Origin: Alternaria dauci
Lineage: Eukaryota; Ascomycota; Dothideomycetes; Pleosporales; Pleosporaceae
Assembly (NCBI RefSeq): GCF_042100115.1
Contig: NC_091276.1
Coordinates: 1,612,001-1,676,000 of the forward strand
Reading direction: 5' to 3'
DNA: 64,000 nt
Shown here piece by piece: positions 57,933-64,000 of the stretch; within the stretch, counting starts at the first letter, position 1, and each line of letters starts with the position of its first letter. The notes beneath the pieces are model-generated. The model worked only from the letters and a program-made list of their open reading frames with translations. It searched no databases and was not told where the DNA came from. A program made the translations under genes and the position numbers.

Positions 57933-60900
57933 TCATAGAGGCGGCCTTTTCATGGGACTCCTTGGACCGGGGCTTGCACTGAACAAGCCTATCTGTGGCA
58001 TTTTGGGACTCTTCCGCACGGCACCTTCTTGCCTATTTCCAAGGTCAAGTCGTTTCGGTATCTGCGACGCGCTTGGTAAGGGTGGGCTTCGCAATCCCGT
58101 AGCCATGTGCTGCGGTCCCTCGTCAGTACGGCTGGAAAGGTCGTTCATTTCATCGAATTCGCCCTATTCAGGTGTTAGTTCGGATAATGCGCTTGCTTCC
58201 TACATAGGCAGAAGAGTATTAAGCGCCAACTCAAGGCTACATGTGTAGGCGGTAGAACACTATATGCTGTTGCTATTTCCTCCTGCCCAGGGTACTTTAA
58301 GGAAAAAACGGAGAGACAGAACGTACTATTATATGTTAGCTAGATGTTTGAGCTGTCATCATAGAGGCTACTTTACCCTTCTTTTCCAAAAGCAAATTCT
58401 GGACGTCCTCCAAATGGTGCTCAAGCATGTCATCCAAACTATCCTTGGGTGATTGGATAAGATGGCCAAGCTTCTTGCGCATCTTACGTTGGCGACTCGG
58501 GTTCCAGACGAAGTGACTATTCTTCACAAAGATCATGGAATGCTGCAAATGTTAGCTGATGTCACGTTGATATCTGCTGGGCGGTGGTGCTGTGGTGTTG
58601 ACGGGAGAGTTGCTAATGAGGATCACAGTGATGATCTCCATGGTGCGATTCTCGATCGTACTTACTGAGTAGTACCAGCTTGATATGGTGTCATCTGTGG
58701 CTCGCTTTATCGACTGAATGGTCGTTTCTCCGACGAAGCCGATTAAGCACTCAACCGCGCTATCAGCATCGGTACAGTTTTCTGTTTAGTCAGCAATCTG
58801 AAAAAACTGCCAGAAATGGGAATGGTGCTTACCATTGTGACTCAGTAGGTCGACCAGACCAAGATATGCATCTCCGATACCCATGAAAAACACTTGTGTC
58901 GCATCATTTGGTCTAGAATGATGTCAGTGACTAGTTTGAAGCATTGTCTGGGCAGCCTACTCGATGTAATTCTCCCACAGATACGCTGCAAGTTCGCGGG
59001 TTTGCTGTGCTCGAACTGCAGAATCTTCGGATCTCATATAGCCGATGATGGACTGAAATCATTAGCGGAATATACCGAAATCAGCACATTGCAGTCTCAC
59101 GTCTTCAACTGTAACGACTTTCGGGATATTGACATCAATGACCTGGAAGTCATTGTTGATGGCCCAGTCAATATACCTCTTCGTAACATCAGTCTTCGTC
59201 CAAAGTCAGTGATTACACAGTACAAGACTGTAACCGTACTTACAAGCCATGTGTTGTGTAATTCTCTCTTACCAGTAACTGGATCAGAATGGTCGTGGAA
59301 GCTCGGCGGATCGTGAAAGATCACGAGAAGAGGATGTCGTTCCATAAAGTTTGGTCTGGAGAGTTTCAGCATTTGCCACTAGTGGAAGCGCCGATGAACT
59401 TACGTAGCGATAATATTGTGCTCGAAGGTTTGCGCTAGACCTGCCTTGTTTATCTGCAGTGCAGGAAGCGGAACCATCGCGTGCTCTGAAGCCAGTCGTT
59501 TGCTCTGCCATTCTCGGATAACCTCATGCAATCGAATTGTATCTTTGTATCCAGGGTCTGTTTTGTCCAGATGTTTGGGATAGAGCGATTTCCAATACTT
59601 TGAATGCTGACGTTTCACGTTCTCGACAACGTAGACTGCACTGTCTTTTGGGGCAGAGAGTTCGTCGCTCAAGCGATCCGGAGGCTCCAGCATGAGCACT
59701 CTTGTTACTGCGAGCGCTGAGCGCGCTATTGATCTCAGATTGTAACCGCCTTCAAGACATACTACAATCTTCCCTTTCGCAAGTCGCATAAGCATGTGCG
59801 TCATGTGACCGTAACACGCTGGGGTGACGAAACAACCACCTAGTAGATCTCCTTCAGCCGCGTCGAAACCAGCCGAGACTATAACAAGATCTGGATCGAA
59901 CTCAGTAGCAATAGGCATGACGATTTCTTGAAAAGCATATAGGTACTCCGAATCACCCATGCCGTGTTCAGCCCACGGAATGTTTACGTTCTTTCCTTCG
60001 CCGAGACCTTCACCGCAATAGTCGAAATTGCCATCCTTCAGGTTGGGATAGAAGTTTCCGTCCTTGTAGACATGCAGAGATATGTAGAGCACGTTTGGAT
60101 CATCGTAGAAGGCGTGCTGAACACCATTACCGTGATGAACATCCCAGTCAAGGATCAAGACCTTACGACAGGTCTCTGGGTAATCATTCTGACATACGCG
60201 GGTGGCTATTGGGACGTTGTTGAAAATGCAGAACCCAGAAGGCTGATTGGTTTCCGCATGATGACCTGGAGGACGAATGATGGCGATTGCATTGCGTACA
60301 GTTCCTTGCACTACCGCTTTGCAGGCCTCGATAGCACCACCAGCTGCGAGCTTGGCACAGTCATAAGTCGCATGATTGAAGTAGATCGAGTCACGATTTT
60401 CAGCTTCCAGTTTCAAAGTCTCTGCAGTCATATCTAATGAAGACATTAGTCGCAATCTTTACACATAGTTGTAAACTTACGCTGCAATGACTCTACGAAT
60501 GCGTAATGCTCCGGCGTATGTATAAGGAGGATCTCCGGTCTCGTAGCAAAGCGAGTCATTATTCTCCAACACTTGTCCTCTTGTTCTTCATCTGCATCGC
60601 TGGTCGCAACCAGACCAGCTTCCCGAAGTTCTTCGTAGATGGAGTGAATGCGACGCGGGTCCTCGGGATGAATATCATCGATTAAATTCATATCAGGAAG
60701 CTCCGCGTGGAAGCGCATACGTGAGTCATACACAAGGCCTGTTTTGTTGGTCGAATACGGAAGGAGAGAAGATCTTGGCTTTGGGGGTATGCGAACCTGC
60801 GGACTTGAGCGCCGAACAGGAGTGGGGCGCGACATGTTCATCTTATCCGACCACCCACTCGGTGACTTTGTTGTTCGATGTGATCCGGATTGGCTTTGAG

Positions 60901-61090
60901 TAGTTCCTGGCTGCAGGAATGAGGTGTTCTTTGATGGACTGTGGAATGGTAACTGCTCTCTCTTGGACAACGCTGGTCCTTTGTTGCGAAAGAGCTCGGT
61001 CGGGTTTATGGTATCTGGTACATGATCGCCATTGGGCTCCGTCGAAGTGACGATGGTGTCTTCTTCCATGGCATAGTCTTCGTCGTCCAT
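57933..61090 (-). CDS. HDA1: Class II histone deacetylase Hda1 with Arb2 domain
   Basis: Exons on the minus strand: 61090-60481, 60433-59404, 59355-59244, 59193-59101, 59052-58961, 58912-58833, 58781-58666, 58542-58377, then a probable last exon 58163-57933. After a disordered N-terminus, the deacetylase domain shows IIRPPGHHAETNQPSGFCIF, LDWDVHHGNGVQHAFYDDPN, VSAGFDAAEGDLLGG and CLEGGYNLRS, supplying the His pair and zinc ligands. The C-terminal Arb2 domain spans six short exons (HPLLVIFHDPPSFHDHSDP, RYIDWAINNDFQVIDVNIP, LVDLLSHNENCTDADSAVE). The enzyme removes acetyl groups from histone H3/H2B tails in the Hda1 repressor complex. The join between exon 8 and the last block (GEFDEMNDLSSRTDEG) is unresolved: no choice of signals gives a clean frame. 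Confidence 0.88.
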
Positions 61091-62576
61091 AGCTACGTAG
61101 ATGAGTAAAGCGGACGTAAAACGCCTCACTTACGGTCGCGGGCTAACAGCTATATATGTTCATTAGCGACAAGACTGGCATGCGCGATGATCACATGGCA
61201 TATCTGAGTGGGCCCATGACTTTGCAGAAGTGCGCTGAACAGATAAGCCACAAGCTATGCTAGAAAACAAGTATGTTGGAGAAATGGGAAATACTTAGGG
61301 CATCGACAACCTCGTATGCGAAGAATTTGCATGGCTGCTTTGAGATACCTTTGATACTGACAGGACTGGAGGCACTTACTGACGAGATCGGTACCGCATT
61401 GAGACCCGACGTGTTGCTGATGATTTGGTAGGATATGGTAGGAGTCGTACTTCGCCGCGATTGCAGGGCAAAGGCACACAGCCTCGTTACTGATGCGCTG
61501 TGTACAAACAAAGTATGTTTTCAGGATAAATTTTCCTGCATGAGGTTGTACGCCAAGAAAAGACGAGTTCCTTGATAATGTTGTTGGTCGCGTCGTGTCG
61601 GAGTTCACTCACGCTCGATATTTGATTACGTGATACCGAAGCTGTAGCAATTCGATGTGAGGTAAAAGAAGAGAACTGATTTCTGCTTTTTGCGATAGCT
61701 GATGCTTGGCTTCAAAGTGAAGGTTAAGGTGGAGCGTAGCAATGCGAGTTCCCTACGTGGACAAGATCCATCATATGACTAAGCGGTGCCAAGGTATTTA
61801 GCGTTATCCATCGACTCTCATCTCACTGCTCCATCCATGTTACAAGAGCAATGGACAGAGTACGAAAGAAGACTTCGCAGAAAAGGAGCCTGCCGTAACA
61901 GGTGGTTTTCTAGTCTCACTATCCACTTTGCAGCACGGTCACGTTGATAACCAGCAGAGCAAGGCCACGTGTTCATCCAGTACCATTTGTCGATGATACG
62001 CTAATACTTCAGTGTGTACCTTCGCTGACTACAAATAATGTTCCGGAACCTGCAGACTTTCGGACTACATGCTTGCCCTGCACGGCTTCTCAGCATGGCT
62101 ACATCTGACCGCAAAGCCGATAGTACCCACTTCCATATCTACAGATGCCGCATCACGGAAGTCACCTTGAACACCCGTTCTTCCCCGCACGATCTTTCGC
62201 CAGATCACGGGCTGTAAATAAAAGTCCGGGAACTAGACGGGAGAAAGGGATCCGCGTACATGTATATGTTCGCCCGAGTCGTACCTCGGGAACTAGGTTG
62301 CAAACAAGCGCTAGAAAACGCATCGACAGGGGCAGCTCCACTGCCATGCGTAAGGACGACAGGACCTCTCACGTTACCTCACATTCAGTTGGTCAAAGGA
62401 AGTATTGTTTGTGACGATTATTATTCATTGGTTCATGTCTAGCATAACGCATTCATGGTCAAGCCCTATTTTCTTCCCCGCGTTATCCGCGCCTAGCCGA
62501 AGGTAGTCCGGTCTTTCTGATCGGTCATGAAGAAGTGAACTCAGAGTTTGGGCAGTGCCTGGCTCTGTCCTGACTC
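61091..62576. other. Intergenic, no gene seen
   Basis: About 1.5 kb between HDA1 and the 3' end of GAPDH, both on the minus strand. The first 50 bp next to HDA1 carry a GTAAGT and a TAG just before the ATG, so a small leader intron is possible. A 117-codon frame at 61255-61608 has no family signal. Confidence 0.5.
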
Positions 62577-63872
<1,296 letters not shown>

Positions 63873-63943
63873 GATGAACTGAGTGTAATGCTGCGAAAGG
63901 CGATGAGCTGGAGAAGAAGCCGGGCGATTGAATGGAGCTCACT

Positions 63944-63952
63944 CTTTTTATA
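63944..63952 (-). promoter_or_regulatory. TATA box of the GAPDH gene
   Basis: TATAAAAAG on the minus strand, about 72 bp upstream of the GAPDH start codon, a position suited to a TATA element of a highly expressed gene. Confidence 0.55.
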
Positions 63953-64000
63953 GGGTATTAGCTGATGTAGAAGTGGTGAGAGACAGAGTTTTGTGTCCAG

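Overview
This window is nuclear DNA from a filamentous ascomycete fungus. Coding genes are split by short introns of about 47-65 bp, with GTAAGT-type donors, CTAAC/CTGAC branch points and YAG acceptors. The gene set is fungal throughout: ATG8, NCE101, TOM5, a GH55 glucanase, IWS1, PCF11, an HDA1-type deacetylase with an Arb2 domain, and a five-exon GAPDH gene. The overall character suits Dothideomycetes (perhaps Pleosporales), but that placement is inference. Splice junctions below were chosen by hand from splice signals, reading frame and protein-family continuity.

Layout. 0-8 kb: two unrecognised proteins, a ubiquitin-specific protease and an MFS sugar-transporter-like protein. 8.6-12.6 kb: NCE101, ATG8 and coproporphyrinogen oxidase with a spliced-on mitochondrial presequence. 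12.9-17.4 kb: PCF11 and IWS1, two RNA polymerase II factors, divergently transcribed from one 0.8 kb spacer. 17.8-18.5 kb: a candidate small gene and a tRNA-Glu(CUC) gene with a canonical anticodon-loop intron plus a 54-nt insertion in the T loop. 18.7-28.7 kb: secreted GH55 glucanase, TOM5, NUP57/Nup54-type nucleoporin, a complex I CHCH subunit, an unrecognised protein and an APC15-like subunit. 28.7-34.7 kb: about 6 kb without a supportable gene. 34.7-44.6 kb: an Spt23/Mga2-type DNA-binding protein lacking the usual C-terminal half, mitochondrial ClpX, glycogen branching enzyme and AIM32. 44.9-56.6 kb: an ARMC8/Vid28-like armadillo protein, a 790-aa unrecognised protein, a Pho80-type cyclin and a membrane-anchored cupredoxin. 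57-64 kb: a frameshifted gene remnant, HDA1 and GAPDH.

The genes do not form a pathway cluster. Most are housekeeping genes for mitochondria (TOM5, complex I subunit, ClpX, AIM32, probably CPOX), carbon metabolism (GAPDH, branching enzyme, transporter, glucanase), RNA polymerase II transcription and chromatin (PCF11, IWS1, HDA1, Spt23-like), and protein turnover (USP, APC15, Vid28-like, ATG8). Several are paired head to head (ATG8/CPOX, PCF11/IWS1, NUP57/complex I subunit, ClpX/branching enzyme) and may share promoters.

The most unusual feature is the tRNA-Glu gene at 18336-18488 (minus). Its T loop is split by a 54-nt segment with a GTAAGT donor, a CTAAC branch point and a CAG acceptor, the same signals as the protein-gene introns here. 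Removing it restores a perfect T arm. The segment also carries its own B-box-like sequence.
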